Positions 1 through 8,025 are shown, numbered from the stretch's first letter. The stretch is 30,506 bases of DNA from DATLYH01 sp035575035 (GCA_035575035.1 DATLYH010000378.1:1-30506); one strand, 5' to 3'. Made by a program: numbers and translations. Notes: generated by a model not told the origin, from the sequence alone.

Positions 1-6
1 CCGACG

Positions 7-390
7 TCAGCCGGCCGGTCGAGGCGCCGAGGGATACGCCAGCCAGGTCCTGAGTTCTTCCTCGCTCAGGGGGTGCAGCAACTCGCACCCGCAAAACCAG
101 AGGTACTCGACCGAATCGGAGCGGACCACCCGCGCCTGTAGCGGCCGGGTTCCCGGCAGCCGGTGCGGCATAATTTCCAGGATAGTCCCCGGCTGGAGCG
201 GGCACGGCACCGTGACTCCGATGCCGATGGTGGAAATGTTGAAGACAATGCAGCGCCAAGCCTCGGCCCCGGTTGCCCCCTCGGGACGCACAAAGCACCT
301 TTGGAGAATGCGGTAACGCGGGGAAGCACGGCGCTCGACGGCGGGAGCCAGTGCCGGCTCTTCCTCGGGATGAATGGTGCGCCGGGGCAT
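7..390 (-). CDS. PilZ domain protein
   Basis: This is a 127-residue soluble protein. An N-terminal RRASPRYR stretch (residues about 20-27) matches the RxxxR half of the PilZ c-di-GMP motif, and NISTIGIGV (about 51-59) matches the (D/N)xSxxG half, followed by a beta-rich barrel. The family binds cyclic di-GMP and relays it to motility, secretion or envelope targets, and single-domain PilZ proteins are common in Planctomycetota. I chose the ATG at 390 because GGAGGT lies just upstream of it; an in-frame start 39 bases earlier lacks such a site and would add a non-conserved extension. Binding of c-di-GMP is inferred from the motifs, and no partner gene is adjacent. Confidence 0.8.
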   Translation of the reverse strand: MPRRTIHPEEEPALAPAVERRASPRYRILQRCFVRPEGATGAEAWRCIVFNISTIGIGVTVPCPLQPGTILEIMPHRLPGTRPLQARVVRSDSVEYLWFCGCELLHPLSEEELRTWLAYPSAPRPAG

Positions 391-551
391 GATGACCTCC
401 CAAGCGGGCAACAGGAAGGACCAGCACAACCCTAGGTCGAAGTCCGGGGTTGGTCAACCGCCTCCTTCGTTCCTGAGAGGGACTGGGGCGGAGTCCTCGG
501 AAGGCGTCGGCGTTGCACGGCGTTCCATCCCCGCCATTCCACTGCGAGCCG

Positions 552-830
552 TCATCGGGGGAGGCGCATTTCGATTGTTCCTGAGGTTCGGAAATGAGCA
601 ACGGTGACGGGCCCGCCGGGTGGTCCCACCCTATCGACCAGGATATCCATGTTCCGGCCGTCGTCCAGCGTGAGCCGATAACGACCTGGTTCGACTTGCT
701 TGCCGACCGGCACCACGAAACTGCCGGACCAGCCGCGGATGCCGTCGGGATCGGTCTGGTAGAGCAGCTCCCCGGCCAAGTCGTCGAGCACGGTCTGACT
801 GCCTTGCAGTAGTTTCCCGCGAAACTCCAT
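552..830 (-). CDS. Small hypothetical protein (92 aa)
   Basis: I do not recognise the family. The 92-residue product starts MEFRGKLLQGSQTVLDDLAG and is probably soluble, with no signal peptide or membrane segment and an even mix of charged and beta-favouring residues. The motif EPGRYRLTLDDGRNMDILVDRV suggests a small beta-sandwich or barrel. GGAGGT lies about 8 bases upstream of the ATG at 830, which supports this start over a longer in-frame extension to 968 whose sequence (rich in Arg and Cys) looks non-coding. It is divergent from the sigma-factor gene across about 95 bases. Confidence 0.6.
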   Translation of the reverse strand: MEFRGKLLQGSQTVLDDLAGELLYQTDPDGIRGWSGSFVVPVGKQVEPGRYRLTLDDGRNMDILVDRVGPPGGPVTVAHFRTSGTIEMRLPR

Positions 831-925
831 GACCCCTGACCTCCCCAGAGGTAATCTCCGTCCCGACCGTGGCCTGCAACACCGCGATGCGCCGACGGCC
901 TTGACCCTTAGATAAGTATTCTGAC

Positions 926-1543
926 ATGGACCTGCCATCGGAAGGAAGCAAAAACTGCGGCGCGCCAACCCGCGCGGGCTGGCAGACCAGCCCTTACTTG
1001 TCCGGGCGCTGCGTCACCAGGCGCGTCTTCGAGGTGCTGCTGCGCGGGCGGCCGCGGATAATGGCTATGGCCTTGGCCATCGTTCGCGATGCACACGCAG
1101 CGGACGATATTTTCCAACAAGTTGTCCTATCCGCTCTCGAACGGCGGGTGCAATTCCGGGATCCGCATCACGTTCTGGCGTGGGCGATTCGGGCGGCTCG
1201 CTTCCGTGCCATTGATCTCGCACGGCAACGGAAGCTGCACTCTTTGTCGGATACGGTCCTGGACCAGTTGGAATCCCGCTGGGTGGAGCTGCCCGAAGCG
1301 GAGCTTTCGGATCGCACGCGGGTGCTGCACCAGTGTCTGGATAAACTTTCGACACCGATCCGCGGCCTGCTGCGGCTGCGGTATGACGAAGGCCTCAGCT
1401 GTACTGCAATTGCCGACCGCCTCGGCCGTACCCTCGATGCCGTATACCAGGCTCTCTCGCGCACGCATCGAGCATTGCGTAATTGCGTCGAGCAAGGGGT
1501 TCGGCAATTGAATGAATCCGTCCGAGGAGAGGTACCATCGTGA
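926..1543 (+). CDS. ECF-type sigma-70 family RNA polymerase sigma factor
   Basis: The 205-residue protein has a region-2 helix set (about residues 44-105; IVRDAHAADDIFQQVVLSAL and the RFRAIDLARQRK DNA-melting end) and a region-4 helix-turn-helix (about 135-190; LSCTAIADRLGRTLDAVYQALSRTHRALR), with no region 1 or 3, as in ECF sigma factors. It would direct RNA polymerase to a dedicated promoter set. The first ~40 residues are not conserved-looking and no Shine-Dalgarno precedes the ATG at 926, so the true start may lie a little downstream. Its TGA stop overlaps the GTG start of the next gene (GTGA), so the FecR-domain protein is probably translationally coupled and is the likely membrane regulator of this sigma factor. 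Confidence 0.88.
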   Translation: MDLPSEGSKNCGAPTRAGWQTSPYLSGRCVTRRVFEVLLRGRPRIMAMALAIVRDAHAADDIFQQVVLSALERRVQFRDPHHVLAWAIRAARFRAIDLARQRKLHSLSDTVLDQLESRWVELPEAELSDRTRVLHQCLDKLSTPIRGLLRLRYDEGLSCTAIADRLGRTLDAVYQALSRTHRALRNCVEQGVRQLNESVRGEVPS

Positions 1544-2892
1544 ACTCTCGGATTCCGTCCGGTGACTCGCGGCTTCCCGGTCAGCTGGAGGATTTGTTCG
1601 TTCGCTACTGGGATAATTCCCTGGACAACGCGGCCCTGACGGAGCTTGAGACCCGTATCGTTGCCAGCCCGAAGGAGCGGGACCGTTTCAATGAATTGTG
1701 CCTGCAAGCAGCTATCGTTGCCGACCGCCTGGCTACGACTCGCTTGGACAATTCCCTGAAGAACACCTACCGGCGCAGCCGGTCCTCCTGGTGCTGGGCG
1801 GTCATGACCGCCTGCGCGGCACTCGTGGCCCTGGCGCTGGGTGGACTATATCTGACACAGCCCGCATCAGCCCCGTCCGACAGTGACCGGACTGCCATTC
1901 TGGTACGCTCCACCGGTGTGGTTCGCATCTGGGGGATGGCCTCTGGCGAAGCGGGGACAGAAGGCGCCTCCATCAGACCGGGACGAACGGTCACGACGCA
2001 TGGCATCAATTCCTCCGTCCTGTTGGTTTACCCGGACGGAACTGCCGTCACCCTGTCCGGCGACACGGAAGTGACCTTGATGGATAACCCAGGCAAACGG
2101 CTGTATGTCCGTCAGGGCAACCTGTCCGCTGATGTCCGCCCCCAGCCCCGCGACGCTCCGTTGATCATTGCCACGCCCGAGGCGGAGGTCGAAGTGGTCG
2201 GAACAGTGCTTTCGGTGGGACGGACGCCGCGGCGCACTGAGGTCGGCGTGCAGGAAGGACGCGCCCGGGTCAGCCGGCCCCAAGGAGCGCCGCTGCTGGA
2301 GGTTTCGGGCGGCGAACGCGGCGTGGTCGAGGCCGACGGGGCCGTCCGTAAGGATCGCATGGCTCGCACGCCGGATACCTATCGGTGGCGTACCGATCGC
2401 CCGCTGCCGGCGGAATGGGGAGTAGGCTGCATCCTTGATGACCCGACGGCCGAGCCGACCGGACGAGTGATCGCCCCAGCCCTATTTGATGATCCCTATA
2501 TTCACCGGCGCTGCTGGCAGATCCGATCCGAAAATGGCTGGGTTCCGGGGCTGTTCCTCGTTCACGAAGACTCGCGCTTCCGCGTCCGCTACCGGGTAGA
2601 CCGACCCGGACGGGGACAGTTGCTGATAGTGGTTCGGCCGAATCTGTTAACTCCTAAGCCCCGGCATACGCATGTGCTGCTGGCTCCCCTGGTCTTTGAG
2701 CCGCCTCCGGAGGGCCGATGGCATACCGTCGAGCTGACTACGGCCGACTGGTTCCCAGAAAGGGAGACACCGGACTATCCGTTCCCGTGGGTGTCCTTCC
2801 TGGTGGTTTTCAACACGTATGAAGAGGATCTCGGGCTGCGGGTGGCGGAATTCACGGTCAGCCGCCCAGCTCTCCCGAAACCGACGCCGTAA
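1540..2892 (+). CDS. FecR-domain membrane protein (putative anti-sigma regulator)
   Basis: The 450-residue protein has a short N-terminal acidic helical domain (residues about 5-65), one membrane helix (about 86-108; CWAVMTACAALVALALGGLYL) and an external FecR-like beta domain (about 115-260, including GTVLSVGRTPRRTEVGVQEGRARV). A C-terminal ~180-residue beta-rich region resembles carbohydrate-binding/LamG-like folds in composition, but I cannot assign it. FecR proteins transmit envelope signals to ECF sigma factors, and the 4-base GTGA overlap with the upstream sigma gene supports co-regulation. The start is the overlapping GTG. The following pilin-like gene lies 57 bases downstream on the same strand and may be part of the output. 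Confidence 0.85.
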   Translation: MNSRIPSGDSRLPGQLEDLFVRYWDNSLDNAALTELETRIVASPKERDRFNELCLQAAIVADRLATTRLDNSLKNTYRRSRSSWCWAVMTACAALVALALGGLYLTQPASAPSDSDRTAILVRSTGVVRIWGMASGEAGTEGASIRPGRTVTTHGINSSVLLVYPDGTAVTLSGDTEVTLMDNPGKRLYVRQGNLSADVRPQPRDAPLIIATPEAEVEVVGTVLSVGRTPRRTEVGVQEGRARVSRPQGAPLLEVSGGERGVVEADGAVRKDRMARTPDTYRWRTDRPLPAEWGVGCILDDPTAEPTGRVIAPALFDDPYIHRRCWQIRSENGWVPGLFLVHEDSRFRVRYRVDRPGRGQLLIVVRPNLLTPKPRHTHVLLAPLVFEPPPEGRWHTVELTTADWFPERETPDYPFPWVSFLVVFNTYEEDLGLRVAEFTVSRPALPKPTP

Positions 2893-2949
2893 CTGTTGGA
2901 GCGTATTCCTTACCCTCTCCCTTATGATTGGTGGTTGGAGGATTTTTTC

Positions 2950-3969
2950 ATGTCATGCCGAATGCGAGCCGCCTTCACGCTCATCGAACTGCTGGTGGTC
3001 ATCGCCATCATTGCTGTCCTGGTTGCACTGCTGCTGCCTGCTGTTCAGAAGGCCCGCGAGGCCGCCGGACGGACTGAAAGCCAGAACAATATCAAGCAAA
3101 TCGTCCTTGCCCTGCACAACGCCTGCGATACGCGCCAGGTTTTCCCGCTGGTCCATGATGTGCACTGGGCTGACTTCACCCGCGGCCCATGGACGGTGGC
3201 CAAGGCCGCGACGGGACAGCTGGGCCACGGCTCGTTCTACTGGTTTCTGTTTCCTTTTATCGAACAGGACAATTTGAAGGGAGACCCCCTCAACCAATTC
3301 ATCAATGCCCCGGTCAAATTCACGGCTCAGCCAAGGGTCTTCATGTCGCCGCTCGATCCGAGTCCGCGAGTCATTGCAAGCACTCAACAGTACTGGCACT
3401 TCGGGCCCAGTAACTATTTTGGTCCGACGACCTGCACCAACTACGCGATCAATTATCAGGTTTTCGGCGGCCGGGGCACCATGTTCCCCAGCGGCGATGC
3501 GATCACGGGTTCCGGCTGGCCACCTACCTGGCATAACAACCGCAATCCCGGAAACATCCCGGATGGCAGCTCCAACACAGTACTGATCGCTGAGAAGATG
3601 CGCGTCGTGCGTAATGCCAACACGAGCAACCGGGAAGTCGGCAACGCCATCATCTTCTGTCCCGAGTGCCCTGTCGGCTCACCCGACGGCACGGCCCGAA
3701 CCGGATGGGGGAACGGCTCGTATCCGCTGTTCAACCACGTCAACGTCACTCGCAACCCGTCAACCGGTCTGCTGGAGTTCCCGAAATTCCAGGTCGGCGT
3801 GACGCCTCAGAATGCCAACCCGAACCTGGCGCACGCCCTGACGCCGAGCGGGCTCCTCGTCGGAGTGGCTGACGGCAGCGTGCGTACCGTAAGCCCAGGC
3901 GTGTCCAACCCCACCTGGATTCGCGTGTGTGACCCGGAGGATGGCCTTGTCATTGGTAACGACTGGTAA
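2950..3969 (+). CDS. DUF1559 family pilin-like protein
   Basis: The 339-residue protein begins MSCRMRAAFTLIELLVV, a type IV prepilin/pseudopilin N-terminal signal with Glu at mature position 5 and a long hydrophobic helix ending LLLPAVQKAREAA. The large C-terminal region is the planctomycete DUF1559 (SBP_bac_10-like) domain and ends with the characteristic GVADGSVRTVSPGVS segment. The family is greatly expanded in Planctomycetota and is thought to be surface-exposed; its exact role is unknown. The residue before the cleavage site is Ala rather than the usual Gly. A GGAGG site about 8 bases before the ATG fixes the start, excluding a TTG at 2896. A strong hairpin lies 19 bases after the stop. 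Confidence 0.9.
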   Translation: MSCRMRAAFTLIELLVVIAIIAVLVALLLPAVQKAREAAGRTESQNNIKQIVLALHNACDTRQVFPLVHDVHWADFTRGPWTVAKAATGQLGHGSFYWFLFPFIEQDNLKGDPLNQFINAPVKFTAQPRVFMSPLDPSPRVIASTQQYWHFGPSNYFGPTTCTNYAINYQVFGGRGTMFPSGDAITGSGWPPTWHNNRNPGNIPDGSSNTVLIAEKMRVVRNANTSNREVGNAIIFCPECPVGSPDGTARTGWGNGSYPLFNHVNVTRNPSTGLLEFPKFQVGVTPQNANPNLAHALTPSGLLVGVADGSVRTVSPGVSNPTWIRVCDPEDGLVIGNDW

Positions 3970-3988
3970 ATCCGTTGCTGCAACTCGT

Positions 3989-4025
3989 ACCGATGCTCCT
4001 CGCTCGGAGGAGCATCGGTTTCCCT
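3989..4025 (+). terminator. Intrinsic terminator after the sigma/FecR/DUF1559 cassette
   Basis: A perfect 13-bp stem (ACCGATGCTCCTC at 3989-4001 pairing with 4007-4019) encloses the 5-base loop GCTCG and is followed by TTTCCC. It ends the transcript of the upstream pilin-like gene. The T-run is short but the stem is very stable. Confidence 0.75.
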
Positions 4026-4115
4026 GGCTTGTCGTCGGTGACGACGGCAAGCTAACTGAGTGGGCCTGACGACCTGCTGGCTTATCCGCCGCAGCGACCT
4101 CCCGGAGTCTTTCCT

Positions 4116-4616
4116 ATGTCTGAATATTCCCGATGGGCCGCAGGTGTCATCGCCGCGGTTGTGCTGGGTACTGTTGCCGGATGCAGCAAGGGACCCCAGT
4201 TCTGCGACGTCAAGGGAAAAGTTTTGTATAACGGTAAGCCGCTCCCCGGCGGCACCGTGCAAATCACTGATGAAGCAGACACGCAAATGGTCTTTGCCGA
4301 CCTCAACATCGATGGTGAGTTCCGCATCAGCCGGGCCCCGGCGGGTCTGGTCCGCGTGGTCGTGCGGACGGAATCGGTCAAGACGTTGCTGGACCCACGC
4401 ACGGCGAAGATGCTGCAGCGCATGGGCGTCGCTGCGGCCGCCCCCGATCCCAAGGAGAAGGGGAACATCTACGTACCAATTCCCGCGAAGTATGGCGACC
4501 GCGACACCACCGACCTGAAGTTTGAACTGAAGCCTAACCAACTCAACGAGCTAACGATCGAGCTAAAGGCTGCCGGACAAGACCATTCGCGTCATGCCCG
4601 AGGAAGATCAAACTAG
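4116..4616 (+). CDS. Lipoprotein with transthyretin/carboxypeptidase-regulatory-like domain
   Basis: The 166-residue protein starts with a lipoprotein signal peptide (MSEYSRWAAGVIAAVVLGTVAGC; the lipobox VAGC puts the lipidated Cys at about residue 23). The rest carries the small beta-sandwich pattern VKGKVLYNGKPLPGGTVQI...DGEFRISRAPAGLVRVVV, typical of the planctomycete carboxypeptidase regulatory-like family that often sits beside DUF1559 genes. It is presumably anchored in an envelope membrane; the ligand is unknown. A weak CGGAG lies about 9 bases before the ATG. The hairpin at 3989-4019 separates it from the DUF1559 gene, so it probably has its own promoter, although I could not pick one out. 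Confidence 0.8.
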   Translation: MSEYSRWAAGVIAAVVLGTVAGCSKGPQFCDVKGKVLYNGKPLPGGTVQITDEADTQMVFADLNIDGEFRISRAPAGLVRVVVRTESVKTLLDPRTAKMLQRMGVAAAAPDPKEKGNIYVPIPAKYGDRDTTDLKFELKPNQLNELTIELKAAGQDHSRHARGRSN

Positions 4617-4617
4617 A

Positions 4618-4741
4618 GGCGCCTTCGCCCCAGCCTGTGTTGCAGACAGCGCAGGACGGTCTTGGAACCGGGAAAGCCCTTGGGCAGGTACCCTCAGCCG
4701 ATGCCGGTGATCTGGATATAGCAGAGAGCGTGCAGGCATGC
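4618..4741 (-). pseudogene. IS5-type transposase N-terminal fragment (degenerate)
   Basis: Read on the minus strand, this stretch encodes HALCYIQITGIG, an in-frame TGA (4694-4696), then GYLPKGFPGSKTVLRCLQH. That matches in form the conserved N-terminal segment of IS5/IS427-group transposases (NAILY..RTGCQWRYLPKDFPPWKTVYRYF). Only about 40 codons survive and there is no start, so it is a relic. It sits directly downstream of the McrB-like gene, in the place where a partner gene such as mcrC might be expected. The assignment rests on motif memory, not on a search. Confidence 0.5.
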
Positions 4742-4804
4742 GCGATTGCTGGAGGGTTTGCAACCGACTCCTTTTCCAGCGACAGGCGACTTTTGACAGA
4801 GCCC

Positions 4805-4820
4805 GGAGCGTCTGCGACGG
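4805..4820 (+). repeat. Isolated copy of the GGAGCGTCAGCGACGG interspersed motif
   Basis: The sequence GGAGCGTCTGCGACGG differs at one position from the core motif present three times at 10777-10856. It lies in the intergenic scrap between the transposase relic and the end of the McrB-like gene. Confidence 0.4.
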
Positions 4821-4848
4821 TTGAGGGTGCATTCCAGGGGATTCCGTA

Positions 4849-7788
4849 TCACCCCGGTACGGCTGTTGTCCGTCGCTGGCGTCTGCCCGGGCGGCCCGGG
4901 TCGTCGGCGAGGAGCCGGTCCAGTTCGTAGCCGGCGGCCCGCTCGGGATGGCCGGCGAAATATTCCTCCAGCAGCGGCCGGATGTGGTGCTGCCAAACCA
5001 CCCGCAGTCGGGCCTCGTCGAGGTCCGGCACCATGAAGTAACTGTGGCCGACCTGACATTGCGGCCCCAGGTCGTCCCGCAACCGAGCATTGAGCCGTTC
5101 AAACAAGGCCACCACCGCCGCGGCGAAGTCGGGTCCGGCCGCCGGAGGATGCTCCCTCAGCCAGGCGCGGAGCACGGTGGCGTCGGGCGGCATATCGAGG
5201 AAGGAGAACCGCCGCCGCAGCGCCTGATCGACCAGGGCCACAGAGCGGTCGGCCGCGTTCATGGTGCCGATCAGGTACAGGTTGGCCGGCAGCCGGAAGC
5301 TTCGCCGTGAGTAGGGCAACTCGACCGACTGCTCGCGGTACTCCAACAGGTAGAGCAACTCGCCGAAGACGCGCGGCAGGTTGCCGCGGTTGATCTCGTC
5401 GATGATCAGGACAAAGGTTTCGGCCGGGGAGCGGGCGGCCTCGGCGGCAAAGGCGCACAACAGGCCGTCCTCCACCGGGTAGGTCACCTCATGCCGGCCG
5501 TTGACCTCCACCGACTTGACTTTGATTCCCTCGACGAACTCCTCGTAACTGTAGGCCGGGTGGAACTGCACCAGCCGCACTGCCCCTTCGCGGCCGGCCG
5601 TCAGCAGCCGGGCCAGGCAGCGGGCCACGTGCGTCTTGCCGGTGCCCGGCACGCCCTGGAGGATCAGCTGCCGCTTCAGCTCCAACAGGGCCCGAGCGCG
5701 GTGCAGCCAGTTTTCATCAAGGAAGGTGGCCCGGCAGAAGTCCGCCTCGGTAAATGACGGGCCGGTGCCCAGCGCCCCTACCCGCCGCGTCAGGAGCGGC
5801 AGCGGATCGCCCGGCAGCGCGCAGGCGTAAGCCGGCAGCAGCCGGTCGAAGGTCAGCAGGATGTCGCCGACCAACTCATCGGAGGCCAGCAGCGGGTCAT
5901 CGGCGCGGACGGTCCGGGCGGCCAGCAGCGTCTTGCCCGCCGCCCACGCCCGCAGTTCGTCAGTGCCGGCCGGCACGAAGGCATCGCTCAGGTCCTCGGT
6001 CGTAGCCAGACGGCAAGTGGTGAAAGCGCCACCGGCACACAGAGCACGGTAGAGCAGGTCGCCGTGCTGCTGCACATGGCGGCGGAAAAGGCTGCCGGCC
6101 TCGCGGGCCTCACGTCCCAGACGCAGGCCATAGCTGACGCCGGCCCGGTCGAGTCGGACGAAAAACTGAGCCTCCGCTCCGCGCCGCCGACTGCCCCCTT
6201 CCTCCCTTTCGGAGGGGGAGAGGGTGGCCCGGTCGCGCCGATAGAACGTGATCCACAGCGTATCGTTGTAGGGCTGAGAACGGCCGTAGTCGTTCTTGAC
6301 GATGCTGGTCAAGGCCCGGCCGTTGCGCGGCTCAGTCTCCAGGTCCCAGCCGTGCTCGCGCCGCAGCACCGGCTCGACATAGCGCTCGACCAATGCCCGG
6401 CAGAGCTCGATGAGCGGCTGGCGGACGGCAAAGCGGTAGCGGTCGCGTTGATCTTCCATCCATGCCCGGTTGTTGTTGCGGCCCAGTTCCTCCAGGAAGC
6501 GGAACGTGTCGGCGCAGAAGCCGCCGAAGCGATGGTCGGTCTTCGCCGGTCGATCCTCGATCGTGTCCCCTTCCTTCGCCGGGGCCAGGGCGGCAAGAAC
6601 AGCAGGGACTTCGAGCGGATGGAGGCGGTAGCGGTCGCACAGCCAAGCGATCCCGTCGTTGAAGAGGCGATACTCTTCCGCCAGCCGCCCCCCCATCGCA
6701 AGGCGGCAATTGAAGACGGCAAAGGCGGCCCGAGCCGTTTCGTTCCAGGGGTGAAAACGGCGCGGGTCCTTAAGGTGGAGCACGGCCGGCGGCAGCCAGA
6801 GGCCCGCGCCGGGGACCGGGTCGGCCTGCCAGAATTGCTCCAGCGCCTCATACGGGTCTTCCGCTTCCCACAGTCGGCCGACCCAAAGCGCCAGTGCCTC
6901 CGCATGGGCGGCCCAATCAAGCGGCGCACGCCGGGCGCCGACCGGGTCAGCGATGGCCAGGGCAGCGGCAATGCGGGCGCCGTCGCCGGACGCCACACCC
7001 GCCTTGAGCTGCTGGCGGGCCTCGTGGAGAGCGCGGCCCTGCTGCTTCAACCGCCGTCGCAAGGGCAAGCGGACACGCTCCCGGCGGATAAGAGCGGCGA
7101 GGTCAAGCCCGGCCGTTGTTCCGGACCACAGGTCGCGCCCCTGCATCGTGCCGACCAGCGTCAGGAAATGATCGAGGTGCAGCGCGGTCAGAGCCGGTTG
7201 CAGCGCGCGGAGGCGGCGATAGGTGTCCAGGATCACGGCATAGGTCTGTCCGGGGCTCAGCCCTTCCGCCGTCAGTAGTCCGAGCCGCTTCAGACCGGCT
7301 GCCGTCCCCGGCGTCCAGCCGGCGTGCTGCGCCGGGTCGAGCGCCTGGAACAGGGCTGACCAGAATGCCGGGCCCAGTCCGGCGACATGGTAAGGGCCGT
7401 CGGGATCAAGACAGCGCTCGGCCTTGCGGGGCAGTGGGTCGGAGCAGCGGCGCAGGTATCCCAGGGCGTGGCGTATCAGACCGGCCCGCCGCCGCACCGC
7501 CTCAACATGCAGTGCCGGTTGCACACAAGATTCGTAGAAGTGCGTCAGGGCAGTCTGGAAGTCGGCGGCCGTGGCCGAGTCGAGGAAAGTTTCATCCAAC
7601 AGCCGGCCCGGCGCGGCCAGCACGGCCTGGAAACGCGGCCCAAGGCCGGGCAGCTGGGTGAGTCGATCCATGCCGGGAGGACCGGCATCGACATAGGCAC
7701 GCAGCAGAGGAATGAGCGGAAACTGAGCGCGGAGAGAGGACTTCATGACGGGGCCGTTCGCGCTGGAGGTCCGGCGACTTTCAACCAT
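4849..7788 (-). CDS. McrB-type AAA+ ATPase fused to a DUF2461 domain
   Basis: This 979-residue protein has three parts. Residues ~1-410 form a helical, Arg/Leu-rich region I do not recognise, including a second compact segment around LWLPPAVLHLKDPRRFHPWNE. Residues ~420-650 match DUF2461 (FCADTFRFLEELGRNNNRAWMEDQRDRYRFAVRQPL, later RNGRALTSIVKNDYGRSQPYNDTLWITF). Residues ~700-960 are a McrB-family AAA+ motor: Walker A GVPGTGKTHVA (about 709), Walker B VLIIDEINRGN (about 793), sensor IGTMNAADRS (about 840), arginine-rich LRRRFSF (about 860). McrB proteins are GTP-driven motors that normally pair with the McrC nuclease to cut modified DNA; no mcrC is nearby. A repeat-like insertion interrupts DUF2461. 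Start codons at 7788 and 7746 are both possible; GGAGAAG lies 12 bases before 7788. The function is probably DNA-related, perhaps defence. Confidence 0.82.
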   Translation of the reverse strand: MVESRRTSSANGPVMKSSLRAQFPLIPLLRAYVDAGPPGMDRLTQLPGLGPRFQAVLAAPGRLLDETFLDSATAADFQTALTHFYESCVQPALHVEAVRRRAGLIRHALGYLRRCSDPLPRKAERCLDPDGPYHVAGLGPAFWSALFQALDPAQHAGWTPGTAAGLKRLGLLTAEGLSPGQTYAVILDTYRRLRALQPALTALHLDHFLTLVGTMQGRDLWSGTTAGLDLAALIRRERVRLPLRRRLKQQGRALHEARQQLKAGVASGDGARIAAALAIADPVGARRAPLDWAAHAEALALWVGRLWEAEDPYEALEQFWQADPVPGAGLWLPPAVLHLKDPRRFHPWNETARAAFAVFNCRLAMGGRLAEEYRLFNDGIAWLCDRYRLHPLEVPAVLAALAPAKEGDTIEDRPAKTDHRFGGFCADTFRFLEELGRNNNRAWMEDQRDRYRFAVRQPLIELCRALVERYVEPVLRREHGWDLETEPRNGRALTSIVKNDYGRSQPYNDTLWITFYRRDRATLSPSEREEGGSRRRGAEAQFFVRLDRAGVSYGLRLGREAREAGSLFRRHVQQHGDLLYRALCAGGAFTTCRLATTEDLSDAFVPAGTDELRAWAAGKTLLAARTVRADDPLLASDELVGDILLTFDRLLPAYACALPGDPLPLLTRRVGALGTGPSFTEADFCRATFLDENWLHRARALLELKRQLILQGVPGTGKTHVARCLARLLTAGREGAVRLVQFHPAYSYEEFVEGIKVKSVEVNGRHEVTYPVEDGLLCAFAAEAARSPAETFVLIIDEINRGNLPRVFGELLYLLEYREQSVELPYSRRSFRLPANLYLIGTMNAADRSVALVDQALRRRFSFLDMPPDATVLRAWLREHPPAAGPDFAAAVVALFERLNARLRDDLGPQCQVGHSYFMVPDLDEARLRVVWQHHIRPLLEEYFAGHPERAAGYELDRLLADDPGRPGRRQRRTTAVPG
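6195..6226. repeat. Palindromic C/G-run repeat inside the DUF2461 region
   Basis: A hairpin-forming tract built around CCTCCCTTTCGGAGGGGGAG lies in frame in the McrB-like gene and encodes the odd low-complexity segment SPSEREEGGSRRR. The composition differs from the flanking codons, and similar tracts are, from memory, dispersed in Gemmataceae genomes, so it is probably an interspersed element tolerated in a surface loop. Confidence 0.45.
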
Positions 7789-7897
7789 TAGCGATTGTAA
7801 CGACTTCTCCGGCGGCGATCTGCTGTTCGGTTGTGCACACCGGAAATGCCACGGTCAGGGAACCGCTTTGCTCCCACCGCATTCGCTAGGGTGTGCT

Positions 7898-7903
7898 TAT
7901 AAT
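7898..7903 (+). promoter_or_regulatory. Candidate -10 element (TATAAT)
   Basis: A perfect TATAAT lies 122 bases upstream of the zinc-peptidase start in an otherwise GC-rich gap. No convincing -35 sits 16-18 bases upstream, so this is a candidate only. Confidence 0.4.
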
Positions 7904-7963
7904 GAGAGTAGGCAACTTGAAACGTAACCCGCTGTGCGGCCGGCGTCCGCTGGGTCACTTCAC

Positions 7964-7983
7964 CGGCCAGCTAACGCTGGCCG
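7964..7983. repeat. Short palindromic hairpin (CGGCCAGC-TAAC-GCTGGCCG)
   Basis: A perfect 8-bp inverted repeat with a TAAC loop lies in the leader of the peptidase gene. It resembles the short palindromic interspersed repeats I recall from Gemmataceae genomes, and it could also act as a leader hairpin. No second copy of this version was seen in the window. Confidence 0.4.
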
Positions 7984-8025
7984 CTCGCCGGCCCGGCCGC
8001 GGCGGATGCAGAGGAGATCCGCGCC

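Noticed and set aside
901..922. TTGACC before the sigma-factor gene as a -35 box
   Set aside because: No -10 lies 16-18 bases downstream; the nearest TA-rich hexamers are too close, so no promoter was called.
6064..7278. Plus-strand open frame of 404 codons in the McrB-like gene
   Set aside because: It is a shadow of the minus-strand gene, which has complete AAA+ and DUF2461 motifs.
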